Assembly (NCBI RefSeq): GCF_937128415.1
Contig: NZ_CAKZMJ010000081.1
Span: 1-64,000 of the forward strand
DNA length: 64,000 nucleotides
Direction: 5' to 3'
From: an uncultured Caldilinea sp.
GTDB lineage: Bacteria; Chloroflexota; Anaerolineae; Caldilineales; Caldilineaceae
Each line of letters opens with the position of its first letter. Position 1 is the first letter of the stretch. Positions 1 through 21,092 of this stretch are shown here, piece by piece. The position numbers were made by a program, and so were the translations under genes. The notes under the pieces are model-generated. The model did not search any database. It worked only from the letters and a program-made list of their open reading frames with translations, and had not been told where the DNA came from.

Positions 1-44
1 CGCTGAAACTGATTTGCACATGACCTCTGAGCGGAGGAGCGACG

Positions 45-320
45 ATGGACAAACGCATTGAGGCGACGATTCACGGGCGCGTGCAAGGCGTCGCCTTTCG
101 TTACTATACGAACAACCAGGCGAAGCTGCTCGGCCTGCGCGGCTGGGTGGCCAACCGCCCTGACGGCACCGTGCGCGTGGTGGCCGAAGGACCGGAGGCC
201 AATCTACGCAAATTCGCAGCGTGGCTACACGAAGGGCCGCCCGCCGCACGCGTCGATTTCGTCGACCTCCACTGGCTGGACGCAACAGGAGAATTTCGCG
301 ATTTCACGATTCGAGGATAA
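45..320 (+). CDS. acyP: Acylphosphatase
   Basis: Small cytosolic enzyme (91 residues, the usual length) that hydrolyses the carboxyl-phosphate bond of acyl phosphates such as acetyl phosphate or 1,3-bisphosphoglycerate. The family signature GRVQGVAFRYY is at residues 11-21, placing the phosphate-binding Arg at R19; the second signature GWVANRPDGTV follows with the catalytic Asn at N37. The ATG is preceded by a GGAGG-type ribosome site at about 34-38. A lipoprotein gene begins 4 bases after the stop, so the two are probably cotranscribed, although no functional link is evident. Family assignment is secure; the physiological substrate is not known for most bacterial members. Confidence 0.95.
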   Translation: MDKRIEATIHGRVQGVAFRYYTNNQAKLLGLRGWVANRPDGTVRVVAEGPEANLRKFAAWLHEGPPAARVDFVDLHWLDATGEFRDFTIRG

Positions 321-324
321 TGTC

Positions 325-879
325 ATGACCCACTCCACCTTTTGCCCGGCGCCGATTCGTCTGGCGCTCTACGCCTGCTGCATGGCGCTGCTGGTGACAG
401 GCTGCCGACCGATCACCCCGCCGCCTGCTCCATCGGCGCCTGTCGTGGAGACGGTGGAGCAAGGCGACCAGGTGAGCATTTTCGTCGAAGAGAAGGGCGT
501 TCGCATCGACGTCCACAGCGAACGCGGCATCGGCGCTGCGCAGGTGCGCTTCCCAGGCCCGATCGGCGAGCCGATCGTGGTGGCTTTCCACCTGCAAGGG
601 TTGGAGCAGGCGGTCTTCGACAACGGCGAACGACGACTGGAGATCTCAGTCTCCAGCCAAGACCCTTCCACGGTTTTGCAGTCTCTGGTCACCCAACAGG
701 GCGTCCTCCCCCTCAGCGAAGGCGACCCTTTCTGGGCGCGCGTCGAAATCGTCGCCGAAAACAGCGACCTTCCCACCATTCCATTGCGACAAGGGCACAT
801 CGAAGTCACGCTGCCCTCTGGCTTCCTCGACGCGCGACATCCTGTGCTCTCGCTGCGTTGGATCGATTTCTACCGCTGA
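325..879 (+). CDS. Hypothetical lipoprotein
   Basis: Predicted exported lipoprotein of 184 residues. The N-terminus has a hydrophobic stretch ending in lipobox LVTGC, so the mature protein would start at lipidated C27. A Pro/Ala-rich linker follows (about residues 29-42), and the rest looks like a single beta-rich domain with no recognised family motif. The reading frame stays open upstream into the acyP region, but the start at 325 is chosen because it puts a complete signal peptide at the N-terminus and lies just after the acyP stop. Function is unknown. A hairpin 70 bases downstream may end the transcript. Confidence 0.7.
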   Translation: MTHSTFCPAPIRLALYACCMALLVTGCRPITPPPAPSAPVVETVEQGDQVSIFVEEKGVRIDVHSERGIGAAQVRFPGPIGEPIVVAFHLQGLEQAVFDNGERRLEISVSSQDPSTVLQSLVTQQGVLPLSEGDPFWARVEIVAENSDLPTIPLRQGHIEVTLPSGFLDARHPVLSLRWIDFYR

Positions 880-951
880 ACCTCGTCCTGAAGCCATTCG
901 GTTGACACGCCGCGCAACGTCGACGGCTGAACGCTGTGCAAAAGCGCAAGC

Positions 952-977
952 CGGCGGCTGAAACGCTCCAGCCGCCG
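952..977 (+). terminator. GC-rich hairpin, possible terminator
   Basis: Eight-base perfect arms (952-959 CGGCGGCT and 970-977 AGCCGCCG) around a 10-base loop, in the gap after the lipoprotein stop. There is no T-tract, so it may be a weak or factor-assisted terminator or only a structured spacer. Confidence 0.35.
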
Positions 978-1062
978 CAAAGTCTTCGGAACTTCGCCTC
1001 ATTGACGAACGTCTTATGTAATGACAGCGTTCGTTTGATCGATCCAAAAAAACGGTGAGCCT

Positions 1063-4158
<3,096 letters not shown>

Positions 4159-4241
4159 ATCAGACGTCTCCGCCGATAAAAGGTGGGGAACAGCGCAACT
4201 GCCTGCGCCGGGCGCTCGGTGAATGTAAAATTTCCGCCGCC

Positions 4242-4275
4242 ATCTGCCAGGAAGCTTGCAAGCTTCCTGGCAGAT
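4242..4275. repeat. Perfect 34-bp palindrome
   Basis: The sequence equals its own reverse complement over all 34 bases (arms 4242-4258 and 4259-4275, core AAGCTTGCAAGCTT). It lies about 85 bases after the stop of the large lipoprotein gene. In RNA it would fold as a very long hairpin with almost no loop, and no T-run follows, so it is not a textbook terminator. It could be a transcription-end structure or a dispersed palindromic element. Confidence 0.75.
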
Positions 4276-4395
4276 GATTGTTATGCTGGGCTTAAAATCC
4301 GCAGCGAGCTCGTGAAAAGCTACGTCCTCTGCGCTACAAAACTATGCTATAATTTTGATCGGTGCTTGCTCGCTTGTTTCCTTTTTTGGGATGGG

Positions 4396-4437
4396 GTCTC
4401 ATTTTGAGATGTCTTCGTCTCATTTTGAGATGTCTTC
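4396..4437. promoter_or_regulatory. Tandem 21-bp repeat, candidate double operator
   Basis: Two adjacent identical 21-base copies (4396-4416 and 4417-4437). Each contains the inverted repeat TCTCA-TTT-TGAGA. Dyad centres are therefore exactly 21 bp apart, two helical turns, so two protein dimers would sit on the same DNA face. The site lies about 45 bp downstream of a TATAAT box (4348-4353) and about 80 bp upstream of the BON gene, a position suited to repression of that gene. The regulator is unknown. Confidence 0.5.
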
Positions 4438-4515
4438 TGCAGGATGCGGCGCGTTCAACACGATGATGGCGTTTTGTGTCCAGAAGTCCGTTGATTTGAT
4501 GCGAGGAGGCGCACG

Positions 4516-4782
4516 ATGAAAATCCCCTTTCTCGGTAAACCCAGTCAGAATTTTGCAGATGATCGCCTGCAGGCGGCTGCACGCGAGGCGCTGGCGGTGG
4601 ATCCGATGATTCCCGATGCCGATATTTTTACTGTGGAAAGCATGAAGGGCGTGATTCACCTGCGCGGCGTTGTCCACAGCGAAGCGGAGAAACAACGCAT
4701 CGAAACCGTGATCACGAATGCCTTGCAGACAAAGGGGCTGAAGTTTGACCGGATTGTCAATGAATTGCGCGTTGCGAATTAA
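4516..4782 (+). CDS. BON-domain protein
   Basis: Protein of 88 residues consisting essentially of one BON domain, a fold found in OsmY, some porin-associated and some cytosolic proteins and thought to bind phospholipid or other ligands. The pattern fits: a helix with alternating hydrophobics (DDRLQAAAREAL), the strand pair IFTVESMKGVIHLRGVV with its central Gly, then a second helix SEAEKQRIETVI. No signal peptide, so it appears cytosolic. A GAGGAGG ribosome site lies about 7 bases before the ATG. It follows a tandem palindromic repeat that may control it and precedes a radical SAM gene by 11 bases. Confidence 0.8.
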   Translation: MKIPFLGKPSQNFADDRLQAAAREALAVDPMIPDADIFTVESMKGVIHLRGVVHSEAEKQRIETVITNALQTKGLKFDRIVNELRVAN

Positions 4783-4793
4783 ATCGCAAATTA

Positions 4794-5765
4794 ATGCAAA
4801 GCAAGGTGATGCGAAGCGAGACTCGATTCAAACCTGCTTACATGGCGCTCTATCGAAGCGGCGAGCTCCACGCACGGGCGCGGGAAGCGGTGGCGGGATT
4901 GGCGCAGTGCCGCGTCTGCCCGCGAGACTGCGCAGTCGACCGGCTTGCGGACAAAACGGGCGTCTGCAAGACCGGCCGTTATGCGCGGGTGAGCAGCTAC
5001 TTCCCGCACTTCGGGGAGGAAGACTGCCTGCGCGGGTGGCGCGGCAGCGGGACGATCTTCTTCGCCTGGTGCAATTTACGCTGCGTCTTCTGTCAGAACT
5101 TCGAGATCAGCCAGGAAGGCGTGGGCGTGGAGACGTCGCCGGAGCGGTTGGCGGCCATGATGCTCGAGCTGCAGGCGCAAGGCGTCCACAATATCAACCT
5201 GGTGACGCCGGAGCACGTCGTTCCTCAGGTGTTGGAGGCGTTGGTCATTGCCGTCGAACGGGGATTGCGGCTGCCGATCGTCTACAACACCTCGGCCTAC
5301 GATTCGCCGGAAAGCCTGCGCCTGCTCGACGGCGTCGTGGACATTTACATGCCGGACTTCAAGTTCTGGACTCCTCAGCTTGCACAACGCTATCTGAAAG
5401 CGAAAGATTACCCAGAGGCGGCGCGCCGGGCCATTCTGGAAATGCATCGGCAAGTCGGCGACCTGGTCATCGATGAGCATGGTCTGGCGCAACGCGGGCT
5501 GTTGCTGCGCCATCTCGTCATGCCGGGGTTTCTGGAGGAAACCAAGGCCATCCTGCGCTTTGTGGCGGAAGAAGTGTCGCTCAACACGTACGTGAATCTC
5601 ATGGATCAGTACTACCCGGCCGGTCGCGTCGACGCCCAGCATTACGCCGAGTTGAATCGACGTCTGACGCGCAGCGAATATGCAGAGGCGGTTGCTTACG
5701 CGCAAACGTTGGGCCTGACGCGACTAGACCGGCGTCGCAGCCTGCATCGGCTCGGCGTTCACTGA
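4794..5765 (+). CDS. Radical SAM protein, PflX/COG1313 family
   Basis: Radical SAM enzyme of 323 residues related to glycyl-radical-enzyme activases but belonging to the PflX-like group of uncharacterised members. The CxxxCxxC cluster motif is CNLRCVFC at C93, C97 and C100. Upstream, Cys residues C39, C42, C46 and C58 (CRVCPRDC... GVC) form the group's N-terminal motif and could bind a second metal centre. The HFGEE and GSGTIFF segments are also typical. No glycyl radical enzyme is encoded nearby, so the substrate cannot be inferred. ATG at 4794 is used; ATG at 4809 is an alternative. It starts 11 bases after the BON gene and its 3' end overlaps the opposite-strand HAD gene by 7 bases. Confidence 0.85.
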   Translation: MQSKVMRSETRFKPAYMALYRSGELHARAREAVAGLAQCRVCPRDCAVDRLADKTGVCKTGRYARVSSYFPHFGEEDCLRGWRGSGTIFFAWCNLRCVFCQNFEISQEGVGVETSPERLAAMMLELQAQGVHNINLVTPEHVVPQVLEALVIAVERGLRLPIVYNTSAYDSPESLRLLDGVVDIYMPDFKFWTPQLAQRYLKAKDYPEAARRAILEMHRQVGDLVIDEHGLAQRGLLLRHLVMPGFLEETKAILRFVAEEVSLNTYVNLMDQYYPAGRVDAQHYAELNRRLTRSEYAEAVAYAQTLGLTRLDRRRSLHRLGVH

Positions 5766-6394
5766 GGACGGACGGCGTGGCGGCGTGCGGCGCGCCATGC
5801 CTCGATCTGGCGACGCGTTTGCGCCCAATCGGAATGCACGACGCCCGTCATGCCCAGTTTGCGAGCCGCCTCGACATTTTCCTCCAGGTCATCGATATAG
5901 AGAATTCGCTGGGCAGGGACGTTGAGCAACTCCATCGCCAGCTCAAAAATCTCTGGGTCCGGCTTGCACATCCCGACTTCATTGCTCATCATCACCAGAT
6001 CGAACTCCTTCAGCTCCGGCGCATGGTCGTCGAGCCAGGCGACGTGGATGGCGTTGGTGTTGCTGATGACGCCGATCGCCAGTTCACCTTCTTGCCGTAA
6101 ACTCACGGCGTAGGCCAGTGCGGCGTCGTCGCGCGCAAGGCCGCTGCAGAACGCCTCTGCGAATTGCTCCAGGCTGCGCTCGGCGCCAAAGCGTTCGTTG
6201 AACAGGTCAACCACCTCTTCAGGCTCAATCCGCCCCAACCCGAACGCGGGTGCGATCTCCTGGTGGAGGTGGAGAACCTTCTCGGCGTCGACGCCGTAGA
6301 GCGCCGCCAGCGCAGACAGGGCGCGCTTGTGATCGTAGTGCACAAGCACGTTGCCCAGGTCAAAGAGGATCGAATCCATGTTCGTAGCTTCCAC
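5759..6394 (-). CDS. HAD family hydrolase (HAD-IA, YihX-like phosphatase)
   Basis: Cytosolic phosphatase of 211 residues. Motif I is FDLGNVL, where the second Asp of the usual DxD is replaced, as in the YihX-like subgroup that starts FDLGNV. Motif II is VISNTN, motif III the Lys in CKPDPEIF, motif IV the acidic pair in YIDDLEENV. The alpha-helical cap between motifs I and II is that of subfamily IA. YihX acts on alpha-D-glucose-1-phosphate; that substrate is only a suggestion here. The GTG start at 6394 is chosen because AGGAG lies 7 bases upstream; ATG at 6379 is an alternative without a clear ribosome site. Tail-to-tail 7-base overlap with the radical SAM gene. Confidence 0.85.
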   Translation of the reverse strand: MEATNMDSILFDLGNVLVHYDHKRALSALAALYGVDAEKVLHLHQEIAPAFGLGRIEPEEVVDLFNERFGAERSLEQFAEAFCSGLARDDAALAYAVSLRQEGELAIGVISNTNAIHVAWLDDHAPELKEFDLVMMSNEVGMCKPDPEIFELAMELLNVPAQRILYIDDLEENVEAARKLGMTGVVHSDWAQTRRQIEAWRAARRHAVRPQ

Positions 6395-6633
6395 AAAAAG
6401 ACTCCTGGCCTTCCATGCATCACGAGATAATGGAATTGGCGCTAGCCAACGAAGGCGAATCGGGCTGCAGCGCCTCCAGGATTGTCGCTCAGGTGAGGGA
6501 CTTGCAGCAAAAAGCTGAAGCGCTTGCAGTTTTGCATGAACTCGAATCCTGAGCTACCATCGAACGCGGGCGTTCCTGTGAATCTGCGCGCATGAACGCT
6601 GGGGCCGTTGCGCAGACGCTTGAGGAGCCTACC

Positions 6634-8553
6634 ATGAAGCTCGCCTTCTCTCTGTTCACCCTCTTGACTCGATCACTTGCGCCGGCGCTTTTGGTGTTCG
6701 CCCTGTTGTCCACTCCGGCGACAGCGCAATCGGAGAATCCAATCGATCCCGTCGACCTCGAGACGTTCATGGATGGCCTGATGGCCGCCCACCTGGAGAG
6801 CCATCACATTCCAGGTGCAGCACTGGCCATCGTGCAGGGGGACAGCGTCCTTTTAGCCAAGGGCTACGGTTATGCAGACCTGAAAGCCCGCACGCCGGTC
6901 GATCCTGAGCGCACCCTCTTTCGCCCCGGCTCGACGTCGAAACTGGTGACCTGGACGGCCGTCATGCAACTGGTCGAACAGGGCAGGCTGGACCTGAACG
7001 CCGACGTCAACGCCTATCTGGACTTTCCGATCCCGGCCACTTTCCCGGAGCCGATCACCCTTGCGCACCTGTTGGCGCACACGCCCGGCTTTGAAGACAT
7101 CGGCGAGGGGCTTTTCGTGCTCTCTGCGGAGGAATTGCTTACGCTGGAGGCGTATCTCAAGCGGCACCTGCCGGAGCGCGTCTTTCCACCTGGACAGGTG
7201 AGCGCCTATTCCAACTATGGGACGGCGCTGGCGGGATATATCGTGCAGCGCGTTACGGGCGAACCTTTTGAAAGCTACGTAGAGAAGCACATCTTTGAGC
7301 CGTTGGGAATGACCGCCAGCACCTTTCGACAGCCGTTGCCGGCGCAACTGGCGCCCCATCTCGCCGGCGGTTATTTCTATGACAACGGCGTCTATCGCAC
7401 CGGCGGCTTCGAGTTTATCTCCGCCACGCCTGCGGGCGCTATGAGTGCGCCTGCAGGCGACATGGCGCGTTTCATGATGGCCCACCTGCAGAACGGCCGT
7501 CTCGGCGATGCGCGCATCCTCCAGGAAGAGACCGCGCAACGGATGCACAGCCAGCTCTTCACGCCCGATCCTCGCCTGGATGGAATGGCGCACGGCTTCA
7601 TGACAATGACGGTGAACGGACGGCGCATCCTCCATCATGCCGGCGACACGCCTCTCTTTCATACGGGGTTATTTCTCGTTCCGGAGGAAGGAGTGGGGCT
7701 ATACGTCTCCTACAATGCGCTTGGCGGCGCCCTGGTGCGCGATGCACTCTTTCGCGCATTCATGGATCGGTACTTCCCGGCCTCGTTTACGCCTGTGAAT
7801 CCACCGGCGGACGCAGCGCAGCGCGCCGCCCAGTATCTCGGTGAATATCATGCTGCACGCGCAAACTACACCACGATCGAAAAAGTTCTTCAACTGCTTC
7901 AGCCGACGCTTGTCCAGCTCACAGACGAGGGAACGGTGCGGGTCTTTATGGGTGGAAGGACGGAAACCTACGCCGAGATCGAGCCTGGATTCTTTCGCCA
8001 TTCTGAACGTCAGGACAGGCTTCTCTTTCAGAAGGACGCCGCCGGTCGCATCTGGCTGCACTTCAACGACTTCACGCCCTTCACTTCTTATAAGGCGCCC
8101 TGGTACGCGACCTTCTCCTTTACAGCGCCCCTGGTCGGCGGCGCCCTGTTGATGACGCTGCTATCCATATTCGGTTGGGTGGTCGCCTTTGCAGCCCGCC
8201 GGGGGACAGGGCGAGCTTCATTTGCAGCCGGCCTGGCGCGTTGGACGGCGGGGCTTTTCGGCGTTGCGCTGACGGCGTTTCTGCTCATGCTTGTGGGTGT
8301 ACTGGGGGACATTCATCCCGACTATGGCGTGCCCAGAATCTTTTTTGGCGAGCCGCCGCTGCTTTCCGCCCTGCTTCTGCTGCCAACGGCGATCGCACTG
8401 TTTGCGCTCGGCATGGCGTTTTTCACCGTCCTGAGCTGGCTGAGGCGCTACTGGGGCTGGTTCAGCCGCCTGCATTACACCGTGCTCACGCTGCTTGCTC
8501 TAGGCGTGGTCTGGGTGCTGTGGCACTGGAATTTCCTGGCTTTCATGCTGTAG
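6634..8553 (+). CDS. Serine hydrolase, beta-lactamase/CubicO family, with membrane tail
   Basis: Exported class C beta-lactamase-like hydrolase of 639 residues. A signal peptide spans about 1-31 (cleavage near TPATAQ). The active-site triad of the family is present: SxxK as S100-T-S-K103, YxN as Y192-S-N194, and HxG as H335-A-G337. A middle domain (about 395-490) resembles the C-terminal domain that follows CubicO domains. The last 150 residues hold about four hydrophobic membrane segments. Members act as esterases, D-aminopeptidases or peptidoglycan-related hydrolases; the real substrate is unknown. ATG 6634 is chosen over in-frame 6592 because it starts the signal peptide and has GAGGAG 6 bases upstream. 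It is a single-gene unit. Confidence 0.85.
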   Translation: MKLAFSLFTLLTRSLAPALLVFALLSTPATAQSENPIDPVDLETFMDGLMAAHLESHHIPGAALAIVQGDSVLLAKGYGYADLKARTPVDPERTLFRPGSTSKLVTWTAVMQLVEQGRLDLNADVNAYLDFPIPATFPEPITLAHLLAHTPGFEDIGEGLFVLSAEELLTLEAYLKRHLPERVFPPGQVSAYSNYGTALAGYIVQRVTGEPFESYVEKHIFEPLGMTASTFRQPLPAQLAPHLAGGYFYDNGVYRTGGFEFISATPAGAMSAPAGDMARFMMAHLQNGRLGDARILQEETAQRMHSQLFTPDPRLDGMAHGFMTMTVNGRRILHHAGDTPLFHTGLFLVPEEGVGLYVSYNALGGALVRDALFRAFMDRYFPASFTPVNPPADAAQRAAQYLGEYHAARANYTTIEKVLQLLQPTLVQLTDEGTVRVFMGGRTETYAEIEPGFFRHSERQDRLLFQKDAAGRIWLHFNDFTPFTSYKAPWYATFSFTAPLVGGALLMTLLSIFGWVVAFAARRGTGRASFAAGLARWTAGLFGVALTAFLLMLVGVLGDIHPDYGVPRIFFGEPPLLSALLLLPTAIALFALGMAFFTVLSWLRRYWGWFSRLHYTVLTLLALGVVWVLWHWNFLAFML

Positions 8554-8621
8554 CGGACGCTTTCGCATTCCACCCTGAAGTTCACCCCCCAATAGACCGG
8601 CTGGTGAAAGGGCGCGTCGTT

Positions 8622-8804
8622 TCACCCAGCGGCTACGGCAATGAGGAGAACGATCAGAAAGCCCAGTAAGCCGATGAGTGCGATGGAGAGAGCAACGAGG
8701 AGATGGGAATGAGGCTGGACGCGAGTGTGGAACGCAGTCTTGGGATCTTCAACAGACGATGATTCGCTCCTGTCCTGTGAGAAGAGCCGTCGGAAGAGCT
8801 GCAT
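8622..8804 (-). CDS. Small single-pass membrane protein
   Basis: Short gene of 60 residues. It has a very good ribosome site (AGGAGGGTG) a few bases before ATG 8804. The N-terminal half is polar and basic (MQLFRRLFSQDRSESS), and residues about 37-58 form one hydrophobic helix, so it is a C-tail-anchored or single-span membrane protein. No family recognised. The frame stays open upstream to 8879, but the ribosome site fixes the start. It lies between the serine hydrolase (convergent) and the Mrp operon leader (divergent). Confidence 0.6.
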   Translation of the reverse strand: MQLFRRLFSQDRSESSSVEDPKTAFHTRVQPHSHLLVALSIALIGLLGFLIVLLIAVAAG

Positions 8805-11644
<2,840 letters not shown>

Positions 11645-11652
<8 letters not shown>

Positions 11653-12108
11653 GATCTACCTGCGCCTGGTCGATAAAATTTTGACGCCCGTCATCTTCCT
11701 GATCGCCATCTTTCTCTTCCTGCGCGGCCATGACATGCCTGGCGGCGGCTTTATCGCCGGACTGGTGGCGGCCTCGGCCATCGAATTGACGATCCTGGCG
11801 AGAGGCGCGCAGGCCACGCGCGACCGCTACGGCCCGTGGGCGGTTCCACTGGCCGGCGCCGGTCTGACCATTGCGGTGGGGGCGGCGCTGTTGGGCATGT
11901 ACAACGGCGGCTTCTTCCGCAGCATCTGGCTCGAATTTTCTATGGCCGGAGAAAAGCTCAAATTTGGAACGCCGCAACTGTTCGACCTGGGCGTGATGTT
12001 CGTCGTGGTGGGCATGGCGATCACCTACCTGTTGCGACTGGGCGAAGCCGCCGAAGCCGCCGTGACAGAGCAAACGCGGCTTGAAAGACAAAGGGAGGAT
12101 CGTCACCG

Positions 12109-12112
<4 letters not shown>
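11645..12112 (+). CDS. mrpB: Na+/H+ antiporter subunit B (MrpB/MnhB)
   Basis: Membrane subunit of 155 residues with about four helices. The family signature FLRGHDMPGGGFIAGLV is at about residues 24-40. The start at 11645 is the ATG inside the end of mrpA (8-base overlap), which suggests translational coupling. It is required for complex assembly in characterised Mrp systems. A charged tail (about 139-155) follows the last helix. Confidence 0.93.
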
Positions 12113-14231
<2,119 letters not shown>

Positions 14232-14234
14232 TGC

Positions 14235-14722
14235 ATGCACACGCGCAATATCTTTTTGATGAACCTCATCCTGGCGATTTCCTGGAGCGCGCTTCAGGAG
14301 AGCGTCGACATCGCCACCTTGGCGACCGGGTTTGTGCTTGGCTTTCTGGTGCTCTCTGTGATCTATCGGGGCTACGCCGGAACCATTCTGGGCATCTTTG
14401 GCTATGTGCTCTTTATGATCTGGAGCATTGTCGTCGCCAGCGTGCAGGTCGCCGGCTACGTGTTGTCGCCGGATCCGAAACTCGACCAGGGCATCGTTGA
14501 GATCCCGCTCGACGTGCGCAGCGACCTGGAGACGGCCATTCTCGCCAGCTCGATCACGCTCACGCCGGGCACCATCAGCATCCATGTGGGCCGCAACCCC
14601 GAGGGGCAACGCGTGCTGTATGTGCACAACCTGGTCATGGGAGATCCGTCGGAGGTGCGGCGGAAGATCAAGCACGATTTTGAGCGGCGCATTTTGCGCG
14701 TCACGCGCGGAGGAGTCATTGC

Positions 14723-14726
<4 letters not shown>
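14235..14726 (+). CDS. mrpE: Na+/H+ antiporter subunit E (MrpE/MnhE)
   Basis: Subunit of 163 residues. Two or three hydrophobic segments lie in the first 75 residues, followed by a cytosolic domain with the family pattern DVRSDLETAILASSITLTPGT (about 93-113). The ribosome site GGAGGTGA overlaps the mrpD stop codon, with ATG at 14235. It ends in an ATGA overlap with mrpF. Confidence 0.93.
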
Positions 14727-15013
<287 letters not shown>

Positions 15014-15018
15014 GCGTT

Positions 15019-15357
15019 ATGTCGCTGCTGGAAATTTTTGTGGTCTTATTGAGCGCCTTCGGCGTCTTTTTCATGCTGGTCTCCGCCATCGGCATCGTGC
15101 GTCTGCCCGACGTCTTCTCGCGCATGCACGCCGGCGGTAAAGCTTCTACGGTCGGCATCAGCGCCATGTTGCTGGCAGCCGGGTTTTACTTTTTCGAGGA
15201 ATTCCTCTTCTATCGCATGATTTTGCTCATCGCTTTGCTCTTTGCGACGCTCCCGATCGCCACCTCCGCCATGTCGCGCGCCGCCTACCGCACCGGGCCG
15301 GTGAAGCGCAAACATCTCAACTATGACGACATGGCGAAGGACGCAAGCGACCAGTGA
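15019..15357 (+). CDS. mrpG: Na+/H+ antiporter subunit G (MrpG/MnhG)
   Basis: Last Mrp subunit, 112 residues, three helices. The signature GIVRLPDVFSRMHAGGKAST is at about residues 24-43. The start at 15019 is chosen five bases after mrpF with a GAGGA ribosome site overlapping the mrpF end; upstream in-frame extension is not supported. With it the operon is complete in the order A-B-C-D-E-F-G. Confidence 0.92.
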   Translation: MSLLEIFVVLLSAFGVFFMLVSAIGIVRLPDVFSRMHAGGKASTVGISAMLLAAGFYFFEEFLFYRMILLIALLFATLPIATSAMSRAAYRTGPVKRKHLNYDDMAKDASDQ

Positions 15358-15390
15358 TTGTCAACCGGCTCCCGTTCATCCGGCAGTCAG

Positions 15391-15407
15391 CTTTCATCAG
15401 GTGAAAG
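15391..15407 (+). promoter_or_regulatory. Small hairpin over the patB ribosome site
   Basis: CTTTCA (15391-15396) and TGAAAG (15402-15407) can pair with a five-base loop TCAGG, which holds the only purine-rich candidate ribosome site before ATG 15411. Folding would hide the site and could tune translation. The stem is only six pairs, so this is a suggestion. Confidence 0.25.
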
Positions 15408-15410
15408 ATC

Positions 15411-20747
<5,337 letters not shown>

Positions 20748-21092
20748 TCCACAATTTTTAAGGAGCTTTTGTTTCCGGTAAATAGAAGTCAAGCAGCCCC
20801 TTGAGGCAGTGATACGCATCGATCTTCTTGGGTAAATGGGGCAGAACTGAGTTCTTTATGTTTTTTGTCAACCACATTGTGAACTGCCAATTGCTGTTTG
20901 TCATCTCTTTCTCGTTGTCATGTGACGTTTAGCGGAAACTAAAAGGGTAGTCGATCCTGAGGTTCTGGACTTTCAACATAAGAAATTCACCTTGAGTTTA
21001 GCCTGGCCACAATGACCAGGTATATAAGGAAGCGCTGCGACGAGCAGCGCCTACACAGATTCCCAAAAGATTTTGTTAAAGACCTTCAAGAG
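20748..21092. other. AT-rich intergenic region with a small reading frame
   Basis: 345 bases, clearly lower in G+C than the genes on both sides. It contains a possible 48-residue minus-strand frame (20758-20904) and a 7-bp hairpin (21032-21038 with 21044-21050, loop GACGA). The hairpin lies between convergent genes and could end transcripts. The composition suggests a remnant of foreign or mobile DNA. Confidence 0.5.
20758..20904 (-). CDS. Possible small protein or gene remnant
   Basis: A 48-residue minus-strand frame beginning MTNSNWQFTMWLTKN and ending in FYLPETKAP. A purine-rich GAGAAAGAG lies directly before the ATG. It is rich in Lys, Asn and aromatic residues, unlike the Ala/Arg-rich products of neighbouring genes, and lies in AT-rich DNA. 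It may be the C-terminal remnant of a horizontally acquired gene such as a transposase, or a small independent gene. No family recognised. Confidence 0.3.
   Translation of the reverse strand: MTNSNWQFTMWLTKNIKNSVLPHLPKKIDAYHCLKGLLDFYLPETKAP

Larger units (their letters stand above)
4159..4515. other. Intergenic region with palindrome and tandem palindromic repeat
   Basis: No convincing gene. It holds the 34-bp palindrome at 4242-4275, a TATAAT hexamer at 4348-4353 with no good -35 box, and a 21-bp tandem duplication at 4396-4437 ahead of the BON-domain gene. The part from about 4280 is clearly more AT-rich than its surroundings, as expected for a promoter region. Confidence 0.6.
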
